Origin: JAJDXW01 sp965202895
Lineage (GTDB): Bacteria > Pseudomonadota > Gammaproteobacteria > HK1
Length of the DNA: 64,000 bases
Assembly: GCA_965202895.1 (NCBI GenBank)
Contig: OZ241901.1
Span: 4,898,001 to 4,962,000, forward strand
Direction of reading: 5' to 3'
Shown here: positions 1 through 8,497 of the stretch, piece by piece
Numbering within the stretch: the first letter of the stretch is position 1
Layout: each line of letters starts with the position of its first letter
Made by a program: the position numbers and the translations under genes
The notes under the pieces: model-generated
Told to the model about the DNA's origin: nothing
Database searches by the model: none
The model's input: only the letters and a program-made list of their open reading frames with translations

Positions 1-182
1 GGCTTCGGTCTCGGCGTTGGAGGACATGGGGGAGACAGGGTTTGCGAAGGCGGTTTCTTCGGTCCGCCTCCCGGAAAGAACGAGAGGCGCCGAGGATCGC
101 CGCCTGGGGGCGGGGGCGGGAGGCGCCGCGGCCCGCGCATCGGGCCTCGACGTGGTCGAGCTTCCCTCCTGATGCCGCCCGC

Positions 183-1394
183 ATGACCGCCGAAGCCGAT
201 TCCAGGACGATCACCCGGGTCGCCCTGCGGAACTACAAGAGCATCGCCGCGTGCGACGTCGAGCTCGCTCCGTTGGCGATCCTCGTCGGCGCGAACGGCG
301 CCGGCAAGAGCAACTTCCTCGACGCGCTGCGTTTCACCGCCCAGGCCCTGCGTTTTTCCCTGGACCACGCGCTGCGCGAACGCGGGGGGATCAACGAGGT
401 CCGGCGGCGGTCCCGAGGCCATCCGAGCCACTTCGGCGTCCGTCTCGACTTCCGGCTCCCAGAGGCCTCCGGCTGGTACGCGTTCGAAGTCGGCGCCCGC
501 CCGAAGGGGCGCTACGTCGTGCGGAAAGAGGCGTGCGCGGTGGTCTCGGCGGAGCCGGGGCGCTCGGGCTCATTCCGGGTAGAGAACGGACGAACGGTCG
601 ACAGCTCCTTCGCACATCCTCCCGGAGCCGGCAGTGACCGCCTGTACCTCATGCAGGTGGCCGGATACCCGCCGTTCCGCCCGCTCTACGATGCGCTCGC
701 GGGAATGGGCTTCTACAACTTCCACCCGGAGCAGATCCGCGAGCTCCAGTCGCCGGACCCCGGAGACCTCCTCAAGCCGGACGGGAGCAACCTCGCCAGC
801 GTTCTTGCGAACCTGAAGGCGGGCTCGCCGGAGAGTGCGGAGCGTATGAGCGAGTACCTCTCTCGAGTCGTCCCAGGAACGGTGGGCATGGAGCCGAAGA
901 CCGTAGGACCCAAGCTGACGATGGAATTTCGCCAGGAGATGCGCGGTGACCGCCACCCGCGGCGGTTCCTCGCCAACAACGTATCGGACGGGACCTTGCG
1001 GGTTCTGGGGGTGCTCATGGCGGTCTACCAGAGCGCCGGGGCCGAGTCGGGAAAGGTGAGGCTGGTCGGTATCGAAGAGCCGGAAGGCGCCCTCCACCCT
1101 GCTGCGGCAGGGGTGCTGGCGGATGTGCTGCTCGAAGCGAGCGAGCGCGTGCAGGTGGTTGTCACCAGCCACAGCGCGGATCTGCTGGATCGCGAAACGA
1201 TCCCGGTGGAATCCATCCTGGCCGTGGCCACGGAAGATGGAGAGACGCGGCTCGCCCCGCTCGACGACGCGGGCCGTTCCACGCTTCGCGATCATCTGTT
1301 CACCGCCGGCGAGCTGCTCCGCATCGACCAACTGACGCCCGATCCGGAGCGCTCGATCCCCGCCCAGTTGAATCTGTTCCGCGGCGAGGCGTGA
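183..1394 (+). CDS. AAA-family ATPase (OLD/AAA_21 type)
   Basis: A 403-residue ATPase of the RecF/OLD-like AAA_21 class. It has a Walker A P-loop GANGAGKSN near residues 36-44, a Walker B region LVGIEEPEGALHP near 294-306, and a switch-like segment VTSHSADLLD near 325-335, the usual order for this family. I chose the ATG at 183 because the family normally begins a few residues before the strand leading to the P-loop; an in-frame start at 42 would add 47 low-complexity Arg-rich residues. It is followed 3 nt later by a DUF4276 gene. ATPases of this class commonly pair with a small TOPRIM-like protein in phage defence (PARIS and OLD-like systems), so a role as DNA- or phage-sensing ATPase is inferred from family and context. 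The reading frame is intact although its partner is broken. Confidence 0.85.
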   Translation: MTAEADSRTITRVALRNYKSIAACDVELAPLAILVGANGAGKSNFLDALRFTAQALRFSLDHALRERGGINEVRRRSRGHPSHFGVRLDFRLPEASGWYAFEVGARPKGRYVVRKEACAVVSAEPGRSGSFRVENGRTVDSSFAHPPGAGSDRLYLMQVAGYPPFRPLYDALAGMGFYNFHPEQIRELQSPDPGDLLKPDGSNLASVLANLKAGSPESAERMSEYLSRVVPGTVGMEPKTVGPKLTMEFRQEMRGDRHPRRFLANNVSDGTLRVLGVLMAVYQSAGAESGKVRLVGIEEPEGALHPAAAGVLADVLLEASERVQVVVTSHSADLLDRETIPVESILAVATEDGETRLAPLDDAGRSTLRDHLFTAGELLRIDQLTPDPERSIPAQLNLFRGEA

Positions 1395-1397
1395 TCC

Positions 1398-1983
1398 TTG
1401 GCCAAGATCGCCGCCATTGTCGAAGGGGACGGCGAGGTGGAGGCGGTCCCCGTACTGAATTCGGCGGATCGGCTTGGAAGTGTCCCCGCTCTCCCCGCCG
1501 ATCGTCCCGAGACCGATCCGGGTACGTCGCCAGCGAATCCTCAAGGAGGGTGAGCTGGAGCGGTATGTGAGCCTGGCCGCGGTTCGCTCGGGAGACGGCG
1601 GCGGCATCCTGATCCTGCTGGATGCGAATGGGGATTGCCCGGCGGAGATCGGCCCCCTCGTCCAGCGGCGAGCCCGGACGGCGAGTCCCGGCTGCCGCAT
1701 CGAAGCAGTCGTCGCGAAGTGTGAGTACGAAACTTGGTTGGTCGCGGCGGCCGAGTCGGTCGCCGGCGCGCGAGGGATCCTTCCGGATACATCCGCCCCG
1801 GAGGATCCCGAGTCGATCCGGGGCGCCAAGGAGTGGCTCCGCAACCGGATGCGCGGGTCATACCGCTACCGTCCGACCGCAGATCAGGCCGCGTTGACCG
1901 CGCGTTTCGACATGGCGTCGGCGCGCAGACGTTCGCCGTCCTTCGACAAGATGTGGCGAGCAACGGCCGCGTTGTTACAGTGA
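1398..1983 (+). pseudogene. DUF4276 (TOPRIM-like) protein, frameshifted
   Basis: The N-terminus starts at a TTG (1398), 3 nt after the ATPase stop, and reads MAKIAAIVEGDGEVEAVPVL, a typical DUF4276 start with the conserved E-G. In that frame translation then runs into nonsense. The continuation IRRIGLEVSPLSPP lies one base further on, so removing a single base of the AA at 1458-1459 restores one continuous protein of about 194 residues to the stop at 1983. The TOPRIM-like acidic motif reads LLDANGDCP (near 1617-1643), where the family usually has DADxDCP, so the second acidic residue is Asn. The gene appears to be the effector partner of the preceding ATPase. A single-base assembly error cannot be excluded, but the altered acidic motif also suggests decay. 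Confidence 0.75.
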
Positions 1984-2353
1984 GCCGTCGAGCGCGCTGC
2001 CGGACTCGGACCGGCAAGTCTCTCGCCAAGGCGTCATTCGGACAATCAGGGACCGCCCGCCTCCACGGGCTTCCCCGCACTCTGGTCGTCGGAGCTGCCG
2101 TGGCGCCTGATCGGGTCACAAGGCGCCCCCCTCGGCGCTCATCGAAGCAGACGGGCGGCATGCTGCTACCCCCGACGGTCCACCATCTGTTCCTGCCCCT
2201 TCGATGTCGTTCGGTCGGTTACCCTGTCGTCGCGGTGCTCCTCTCCGCAGTATCGGACGCCCTCGCCGCGATGGCCGACGAGAAAGGCCGAGGCGCGGCC
2301 GGCCGCACGCGGCGACGACGCATTGCAGCGAATGATCGCCGGCCGGGAATGAC
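1984..2353 (+). other. Intergenic stretch, no gene recognised
   Basis: About 370 bases between the broken DUF4276 gene and the drmA fragment. The open frames crossing it are Arg/Pro-rich and resemble no family I know. I see no clear promoter, hairpin or repeat copy. It may be eroded coding sequence. Confidence 0.4.
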
Positions 2354-2657
2354 ATGACCCGTCCGAATGAATCGGCCGAGGTTCGCGAAGAGATCGTCCG
2401 GGCGCTCCGGCTCGATCTCGTCGGCCCGTGGGCGGGGCATCCGCTGGCGCACGAACGGCTGCCGGGCTGGGCGCGGCCGTCCAACTGGTATCTCACCGGG
2501 TTTCTGGTCCCCCGAGGGGCGCCCGCCGACCAGCGAGCCGACGCCGATGTGGACGACGACCCCGAGGCCGCGGAGAGCGCCGGGCTCGGGTACGATTCCA
2601 CGGATGCTGCCGAAGTGCAGGAATCCATGAACCCGGCTATTGGTAAGGAGAAGCCGG
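2354..2657 (+). pseudogene. drmA: drmA N-terminal fragment (DISARM helicase)
   Basis: The first 75-80 residues match the start of the large DISARM helicase DrmA as I know it: an EVREEIVRALRLDLVGP segment, then a WYLTGFLVPRGAP segment, then an acidic D/E-rich stretch ending EAAESAGLG. Family members continue for about 1,000 residues through a SNF2-like helicase. Here homology stops around 2600-2640 and the sequence runs straight into the ribosome binding site of an unrelated membrane protein at 2658. The frame stays open to 2779 but that part is out of family. I infer truncation by deletion or insertion. A separate scrap that looks like the helicase C-terminus is at 19.8-20.1 kb, and a damaged drmB lies at 6.7-8.2 kb. 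Confidence 0.65.
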
Positions 2658-3896
2658 ATGCAGGAAATCAGCCGTTCAGGAGCAACCGTCGTTCGCTACA
2701 GGACAATGATTCTCGCTGCGGTCGCGGTGGCACTCGTAGCCCTTTCCTTTCACGGGACGCTGGACGATTTCGCCCATGAAAAGGTTACCGATACGACAAC
2801 CCAATCCATCGGGATATATGCGGCGGCACGGCTGACCAATGCCGCGGTTTCGGTACTTCAAACATCTGAAGTAAAGGTGCCGCTCCTGGCATCGATCCAG
2901 GTCGGTGAGTTGCTCGATCCCGTCAACGATGCAGTTGAACGACTATCATCAGCCCTGGCCTGGGCAATCGGATCACTGTTTCTCCAGCGTATCGTTCTCG
3001 AAATCGCGTCGAGCCCGCTATTCAAATGGGTTTTTCTTGCACTCGGACTCGCGGCGATATCGGCGCTGCTGTTGTTCGAATGGAAACGCTCTCGCAGTGT
3101 ATTTCTCCGAACGTTCGCGATCCCCGAGGTCATGTTGAATGAATGCCGGAACTTGATGATTCGGGTGTTCGTTATCGCTGTGATATTTCGTTTCATCGTT
3201 CCGGTGTTCATCGCGCTCAGCTTCCTGCTCAGCCAGATGATTCTGGAATCTGAAATCGACGGGAACGCGGAGACTCTTTCCTCATTCAGCGCACGAATCC
3301 AGATGGGGTCCATCGATGATCGACCCCTTGCCGACCAGAAGAGACAAAAGGAAACCGAATTGGAAGGTCTCTCGAGGGCGCTTCAATCGCTCAAGCGAGA
3401 GTTGGAAATTCTGGACGAAGAAATCGACACACTCAAGGACAAAATGGGCTGGAGGCGATGGCTACCGGAAACGTTCGGCGGCAGATCGCCCGGGGAAGAG
3501 CTGGCTTCCGCCCAGGCAAGGCGCGAGGAGATGGGGCGTGAAATGGATCGGGTCCAGCGGCGAATCGAGGAGAAAGACGAGATTCTCGAATGCATCGACA
3601 GGCGGCTCGCCGGTGAGAATTGCAAATCGTTCTGGGACGAGTTCTCAAGTGCGGGCAAGGCAGGGTATGCGCGCATTGCGGAAATCGTTGGCATGGCCGG
3701 GGACATGGCTACGAATACAGTCAAGCTCTTGGCGGCCGTCGTCATGAAGAACATCGTAATCCCGCTCGTGTTCCTGATGATCGCCGTCAAGTGCAGCCCG
3801 CCCATGATCAGGTATTCGACGCGGCTGGTTCAAGACGCGAGGCGAGAGGTGGAAGATCTGCGAAACATGCCGAAGCGAACGAATCAGGAGGGGTGA
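2658..3896 (+). CDS. Membrane protein with long coiled coil, unknown function
   Basis: A 412-residue protein I do not recognise. The ATG at 2658 is preceded by a good site, AAGGAG at 2644-2649, which decides it over the upstream TTG. Predicted membrane segments are near residues 16-34, 97-112, 122-141, 167-197 and 361-379. Between the last two lies a charged helical region (about 224-318) rich in Glu, Lys and Arg with heptad-like spacing, probably a coiled coil. Its base composition is visibly less GC-rich than its neighbours, with many A/T third positions, which suggests separate acquisition. It sits exactly where drmA is cut off and is intact, unlike the surrounding remnants. It could be a membrane-anchored effector or scaffold of a defence island, but that is inference from position only. 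Confidence 0.75.
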   Translation: MQEISRSGATVVRYRTMILAAVAVALVALSFHGTLDDFAHEKVTDTTTQSIGIYAAARLTNAAVSVLQTSEVKVPLLASIQVGELLDPVNDAVERLSSALAWAIGSLFLQRIVLEIASSPLFKWVFLALGLAAISALLLFEWKRSRSVFLRTFAIPEVMLNECRNLMIRVFVIAVIFRFIVPVFIALSFLLSQMILESEIDGNAETLSSFSARIQMGSIDDRPLADQKRQKETELEGLSRALQSLKRELEILDEEIDTLKDKMGWRRWLPETFGGRSPGEELASAQARREEMGREMDRVQRRIEEKDEILECIDRRLAGENCKSFWDEFSSAGKAGYARIAEIVGMAGDMATNTVKLLAAVVMKNIVIPLVFLMIAVKCSPPMIRYSTRLVQDARREVEDLRNMPKRTNQEG

Positions 3897-4137
3897 AGTG
3901 CGGCAGCGGTCTCGTGTTCGACTCCCCAGCCATGCAGCAGCCCCGACCCGTGGTTCGACTTGCCGGCTGCTCCCGCTGGTGAGGGCGGGCACCTTCAGAC
4001 GCTTCGCTGCCGAGGTCAGGCCTCTCACCGGACGCCGGCGTCTGCGGATGCCATCGTCGAAGAACCCCGCGGCAGGGCCGTCCTGGACGGCGCCAGCCGG
4101 CGTGGAGCAGCCGAGGGCGAATTTATCGGGCCAGCTC

Positions 4138-4475
4138 CCCGCCGCGCCGCCGGAAGCCGGTATTGTCCCGGTACGCAACGGCCACCGCCATCAGGGCATC
4201 GCCGGGAACCCCGCGGAAGAGAGCTCGGTCCTAGGTCAACCCGGGGTTGCCTTCAAGCCCAGGGTTGCCTTGATGCCCCGGGCGCGGGAGTACCGCAAGC
4301 ACGTCCGCGGCGGCCGCTTGCCTGCTGCCTGCTTCGCGGCCCTCGCTTCCGCCTGCCGAACGACTGTGCAGGTGATCGGATCGTCCTCCGGCCGGGTGCC
4401 TTCGCGCTCACCCATCGCTTATGCTGCCCGCTTCAGGGTCGGCTTCGCCCTCGGCGACAGCGATTCCTCACGCCG
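4138..4475 (-). pseudogene. Remnant of a Uma2-family gene
   Basis: Read on the minus strand, this stretch is recognisably related to the C-terminal third of the intact Uma2-family gene at 31927-32973. Both carry, in the same order, the segments matching VIGSSSGRVPSR (as read on the opposite strand), RTxVxVIG, and the downstream text corresponding to GRVPQAPPEVG...NGRLHQGIAGN. The copy here has several frame changes and an internal near-duplication around 4236-4275, so it cannot encode the protein. The space from 3897 to 4137 shows nothing I can identify. It is one of several Uma2 copies or scraps within 2 kb. Confidence 0.6.
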
Positions 4476-4633
4476 CGGAGAGCCGACCCTCGCAAACGGC
4501 AGCACCTTTGCGGGCTCCCTCACTTTGTTCTCCACTCCCGGAAGTTCACGGTAGATAGAGAGGATGATGAAATATCATGGCACCTATCCATGTATGGCAA
4601 CTTATCACAATGAATACCTTGGGCTTGGCTCGC

Positions 4634-5689
4634 CTAACCAATTCCTCCGCGGCTGCGGGAGATGCGTGCGCGGAAGTCCCGTTCGCTGTCGCAGGCGAGG
4701 GCGGCCTGGACGAGGACGGCCTCCGGCGCTTCGGCGAATCCGGACACGTCGGCCGGAAACCCTTCCGAAACCGCGATGCTCCTCGACACGAGCATCTGGC
4801 GCACCAACGTCGCCCGGCTTTCCGCCAGACCTTCGGCACGGCCCGCTGCCAAGCCCTCGATCCGACCCTCCGCCCGGCCCTCGTCCCGGAAGGAGCGCAG
4901 GAAGTGATGTTCCTCCGACCCGGCGCCGTCCCGGTCGCCGAGCGCCCGAGCGACGCGTCCGAGCACCTGGCCGGTCGCCGCCGACGTCGCCGCCTCGTTC
5001 ATGGCGGTGTGGATCTCCGCCGCCCGCCAGCCCGGAAAGGCGCGGCTCACCGGGGACTCCCGGTATACGCCGCCCTCCCGCAGGTGGATCGTCAGCCCCG
5101 ACCGCAACTTGGCGGGGCGGCTCGTCGAATAGCCCTCCGGGACCTCCACCCACACCTCCGGGAAACCCCACGCCTCGTAGAGCCGCAACTTGCCCCACCG
5201 AACGTCCGTCGTGTGATCCACTTCCAACACCACGTCCGGGAAGTCGTGCTCGCCCACCACCATGCCCGCCGCGTCCGGCAGGCGGCTGTGCCCCGGATGC
5301 AGGTACACCGACTGGTCCGCCTGGAGGATCTTCCACCGCTCGCCGTGCTCGTCGCGGCGTTCGAGGTCCATCGTGCCGCCGCATTCGATGGGCGAACCGC
5401 GCATCCCGGCGATGACCTGGGCGAGGCCGGCGAGGCGTTGCGAGGGGTGCTCGTGGGCGAAGCCGGTGGGGTCGCGCAGGACCCAGGCGGTCTGGGTATC
5501 GCCGTCCCAGTACTCGAAACGACCGTCGTGGGTGTCGAGGTCTTCGCGCTTCAGCGGAACCGGCCGGCAGTTCGGGAGGTCCGGCGCGGAATGGTCCTGT
5601 GTCGCGGCAGGCACCGCCCGCGCCCGCCGCGACGGACGAGAAAGGGGTTGCCGAAAATCCGCCCCCGCCACGTGGTCTTCGGTGTGCAT
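4634..5689 (-). CDS. Uma2-family (DUF820) nuclease-like protein
   Basis: A 351-residue protein with the Uma2/DUF820 restriction-endonuclease-like fold. The core reads FPDVVLEVDHTTDVRWGK, then LYEAWGFPEVWVEVP, matching the family's PD...EV...K pattern of a PD-(D/E)XK site (near residues 165-205). The C-terminal part has a repeated Glu-Gly-Arg stretch (about 275-305) that looks helical. I chose the ATG at 5689 because AAGGAG lies 8 nt upstream; earlier in-frame starts at 5740 and 5713 lack one. Family members are abundant in cyanobacteria and some proteobacteria, and their role is poorly known. A relative is at 31927-32973. The last 40 codons are duplicated at 5918-6041. Confidence 0.8.
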   Translation of the reverse strand: MHTEDHVAGADFRQPLSRPSRRARAVPAATQDHSAPDLPNCRPVPLKREDLDTHDGRFEYWDGDTQTAWVLRDPTGFAHEHPSQRLAGLAQVIAGMRGSPIECGGTMDLERRDEHGERWKILQADQSVYLHPGHSRLPDAAGMVVGEHDFPDVVLEVDHTTDVRWGKLRLYEAWGFPEVWVEVPEGYSTSRPAKLRSGLTIHLREGGVYRESPVSRAFPGWRAAEIHTAMNEAATSAATGQVLGRVARALGDRDGAGSEEHHFLRSFRDEGRAEGRIEGLAAGRAEGLAESRATLVRQMLVSRSIAVSEGFPADVSGFAEAPEAVLVQAALACDSERDFRARISRSRGGIG

Positions 5690-5917
5690 CTCGGGTCTCC
5701 TTCCCAGGTCCATGACGCCGCCCCTCGAAGTGTAGCCCACTTTCCTCGCCCCGGAACCGGCTACCGGCGCACGCGGCCGGAGGAAGCGGTGCCCACGGCC
5801 TCGCGCCGCTTCCGCCTCCTGCTGTCCTTCTCCCTCCCTCCCGTCGCGCGCCGCGCTGGACGTGGCTCCCTTCCTGGAGCGTCAGGAGGACGTGAAACTG
5901 ATCACCTATGGAGAATG

Positions 5918-6041
5918 CCTTGGGTTTGCGCGCCTGACCAGCTCCTCCGCGGCTGTGGGCGATGCGTGCACGGAAGTCCCATTCGCTGTCGCAGGTGAAG
6001 GCCGTCCGGACGACGGCGTCCTCCGGCGCTTCGGCGAATCG
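5918..6041 (-). pseudogene. Duplicated Uma2 C-terminal scrap
   Basis: About 124 bases nearly repeat 4618-4741 in direct orientation, the region encoding the end of the neighbouring Uma2 gene. Its minus-strand translation, FAEAPEDAVVRTAFTCDSEWDFRARIAHSRGG in two pieces, aligns with FAEAPEAVLVQAALACDSE and DFRARISRSRGG of the intact gene. There is no upstream catalytic domain, so it is a leftover of a second copy or of a tandem duplication. Bases 5690-5917 between the two copies hold nothing else I recognise. Confidence 0.7.
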
Positions 6042-6284
6042 TCCACCAGGGAGCCATCGGGTTCGTAGTCGGCGAGCTTGCCCGGACCGTGGAACACCGC
6101 CATGCGCCCGTCGGGCGCTGGGTCGGGGTTTTGCGGGCCCTGAATAGCGCTGGCCCGCCACACACGGCCGGCGAGGACGGCGCCGGAGGGGGGACGACCA
6201 ACGAAGTGCACGCCGCTCAAATGTAAGTATGATTCTGCGGGCCGCATCTTGTACGAACGGACGTTGTAGATGAGGGGAGGAGGC
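6042..6284. other. Unassigned stretch before zinc-ribbon gene
   Basis: A minus-strand frame here reads protein-like (for example GRMAVFHGPGKLADYEPDG, read toward 6050) and fuses with the Uma2 scrap, but I recognise no family and see no start signal. The last 40 bases before 6285 form the leader of the zinc-ribbon gene. Confidence 0.3.
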
Positions 6285-6416
6285 ATGAGCGACATGACTT
6301 GTCCGAATTGCGGCGGCGAACTTAGCTGGGAAACGAATAAACCCGGTTACAGGTATTGCCGTTGCGACGATTGCAATGAGACCTACGGGGCTGATGAGGT
6401 CGACGATAGCGATTAG
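6285..6416 (+). CDS. Small zinc-ribbon protein (43 aa)
   Basis: A short gene beginning at an ATG preceded by a strong purine tract GGGGAGGAGG (6273-6282). The product has two cysteine pairs, TCPNCGGEL at residues 5-13 and YCRCDDCNETYG at 23-34, spaced as in a rubredoxin-like or zinc-ribbon knuckle, and ends in an acidic tail DEVDDSD. Such mini zinc ribbons often bind nucleic acid or partner proteins. The composition is less GC-rich than the flanks, like the membrane protein at 2658. It lies directly upstream of the drmB remnant. The function is unknown. Confidence 0.65.
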   Translation: MSDMTCPNCGGELSWETNKPGYRYCRCDDCNETYGADEVDDSD

Positions 6417-6725
6417 CAGGGCGAACCACGGTGCGTCCCCTCATGCTGCGTCCCTCCCGGCTCCGCCATTTCATTGAGCGTGGCAGTCTCCCGGCGGTGG
6501 TGGTATCGGATCGGTTCCAGGTAGTGAGCCGCGTCCGCTGGCATTCGGCCTTCGAGTACTTCAAGGCAGCTATGGAATAGCCCGTGCGCGAACACGCGAA
6601 ACCGGAACACCGGCTTCTCGAATCGTTCCGCGAGCGGGTCGATCAATAGCCCTTCGGAGACGGCACCAAGCGCGCAGGACGACTGCACAGCGTCCGAATC
6701 CGTATTGGCGACCTCTGCTTGATTC
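6417..6725 (+). other. Spacer between zinc ribbon and drmB
   Basis: About 309 bases. A 44-codon plus-strand frame (start near 6442, ending at a TAG at about 6579) reads HFIERGSLPAVVVSDRFQVV and could be a gene fragment, but I cannot name it. No repeat or clear promoter is seen. It may be the eroded end of the region between drmA and drmB. Confidence 0.3.
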
Positions 6726-8215
6726 GTGGGGCATGGGCAGTTGCGCCGCAGCCAAGTGACCATCACGTTCGGACTGGGGGCGTTGATCGACCTGCCGAAC
6801 GACTCCACCATCGTGGGCGGGCTCGATACTTGGGGCGCCGAGGCGAGCCTCGAGAGGATCGACGAGCCGCGCCTCGCGGCCAAGCTTGCGTCCATGACCG
6901 GCGTGCCCGACCCGCGCCTCTACGTTCCGCCGCCGGAGCCGGAAGGTTGGCAGGACCGGCAGCGCGGGACCGGCGCGTGGCGTTTCCCCGAGTGGTTCGT
7001 GGTGCAGGAACCCGACCCCGGCCCCGGCTCGGGTCCGGACCCGCGGCCGCGTTCGCGGCGGATCGTGCCGCGCGCCGCCCTCACCAATGGCCGCTACGAC
7101 AAGAAGCCGGTCGTCGCCACCCGGTTCGTCCGTGCCTGTTCGAAGGGCCGCGTCGACGTCGACTGGTATCGGTTCGTTCGCGGGCCGGACGATCCATGCC
7201 GCCGATTCCTGTGTTTCCACGAACGCGGCGCCGGCGGCGATCTGGCGGAACAGATCGTGCGCTGCGAGTGCGGCAAGTCCCGGCGGATGCACGAGGCGGT
7301 GGATTTCGCGAGCTTTCCGCTCGGGGTGTGCCGGGGCGCGCGGCCCATCGAGCACGCGGAGCTGGATGCGTTGCCGGCCGTCCCGGAAGGCTATGGCGAC
7401 GACGTTCCCGTCGACCCCGACTTCCACGCCCGCCGCCTGCCGGAGTCCGAGTGGCGCCGCCCACGGGACCCGCGATTCCGCTCCGCGCAATCGCCAAGCG
7501 ACCGCACCAGCGGTCGCCGCTCGCCGGGTTCACGCGCCTGGAGCCGGTCATGCCCAACGTGCACGGGGAGTACGAAGCGGAGGTGGAGCGTGCCGACATC
7601 GCGTTGGGGCCGACCTGGTTTCCGGCCGTCGAGAACCGCGGCGAAGGCATCCTGCTTCAGCTTCGCGCGGAGGCGATCAAGGGGTGGCTCGGCCGCGAGC
7701 CGGTGAGGCGGCGCCTGGACGAGCTGGTCTCCGGCCACGACACAAGGGCGGCCCGGCGGAAGAGCGAACGGCCCCTTCCGGGCGGCCCCTGCGTGCTGCT
7801 CCACACCCTGGCCTATCTGCTCGTCCAGTCGCTCTCCATGCGCTGCGGCTATCCGGCCGCCTCCGTCCGCGAGCGCATCTACGTGGACGACCCCGGGGAG
7901 CGCTACGCCCTGCTGCTCTGCACCGCGAGCCCGGACGCCGAAGGCACCCTGGGCGGGTTGGTGCAGGAGGCCCGGCGTATCGAGGACCATGTGCGGCACG
8001 CGCTTCGGAGCGCGGCGCTCTGCTCCAACGACCCGGTGTGCGCGGAGCACGTCCCCGGCCGCAGCATGGAGGAACGCTGGCTGCACGGCGCCGCCTGCCG
8101 CGGCTGCACCCTGATCGCGGAGACCTCCCGCGAGATGAGGAACGAGTACCTGGACCGCGCGCTGGTCGCGCCCACGCTCGATGCGGCCGGCGCCGCGTTC
8201 TTCGCCGCGCCCTGA
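6726..8215 (+). pseudogene. drmB: drmB (DUF1998) with internal deletion and frameshift
   Basis: The N-terminal half starts at GTG 6726 and reads LRRSQVTITFGLGALIDLP, then GVPDPRLYVPPPEPEG, then a Cys-rich part (CRRFLCFHERG, IVRCECGKSRRMHEA), all typical of DrmB. From about 7340 the sequence passes from FPLGVCRGARP straight to a segment ending PAVPEGYGDDVPVDPDFHARR. From family knowledge a stretch of well over 100 residues normally lies between, so I infer an internal deletion. Between about 7475 and 7530 the frame then shifts: the DUF1998 C-terminus (AGFTRLEPVMPNVHGEYEAE, LLHTLAYLLVQSLSMRCGYP, ALCSNDPVCAEHVPGRS, LHGAACRGCTLIAETS) is read in another frame to the stop at 8215. DrmB is the DISARM partner of the DrmA helicase. 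Both are broken here, so the system is almost certainly dead. Confidence 0.8.
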
Positions 8216-8227
8216 TCATGCCTCTTG

Positions 8228-8255
8228 GCCTCCGGGGCTCATCGCGCCCGGAGGC
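8228..8255. terminator. Hairpin after drmB
   Basis: A perfect 9-bp stem GCCTCCGGG (8228-8236) and CCCGGAGGC (8247-8255) with a 10-nt loop lies 12 nt after the drmB stop. No T-run follows, so it is at best a weak or Rho-assisted terminator. Confidence 0.4.
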
Positions 8256-8485
8256 TACGCAGCAGGACGGGCGAAGCGGCCGGTGATCGCCGCCCCGCGG
8301 ATCCCGGCCCTCCTCTTCGGCCCACGGCCCGTGACCGCATGACTCGCCGACGATCCGTTCCCCGACGCTCCCCCGTTCCATGATCCACTGCCCGGAAGCG
8401 CCGGACCGCGGGTTCGGGGAACGACGGTCGGTTCCGGATGGACAGGGCGGGGAAAGGGAGCGGGCGGGCGGCGATGGACCGGCGA

Positions 8486-8491
8486 TAGAAT
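8486..8491 (+). promoter_or_regulatory. -10-like box next to start codon of NTase gene
   Basis: TAGAAT ends 6 nt before the GTG at 8498. A -10 at this distance would place transcription start on the start codon itself, that is, a leaderless mRNA. No TTGACA-like -35 is visible. Similar spacing occurs at 47274, 29195 and 57191. Confidence 0.35.
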
Positions 8492-8497
8492 GGGCCG

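Noticed and set aside
42..182. N-terminal extension of the ATPase from the start at 42
   Set aside because: The added 47 residues are low-complexity and unlike the family, which begins close to the first strand before the P-loop.
3898..3950. tRNA-like T-arm text (GTGTTCGACTCCCC) after the membrane protein gene
   Set aside because: The flanks do not form the required 5-bp stem or an acceptor or anticodon arm, so no tRNA or attachment site can be supported.
6050..6235. Protein-like minus-strand frame (GRMAVFHGPGKLADYEPDG)
   Set aside because: No family recognised, no start signal, and it fuses with a Uma2 scrap; could be a fragment but cannot be supported as a gene.
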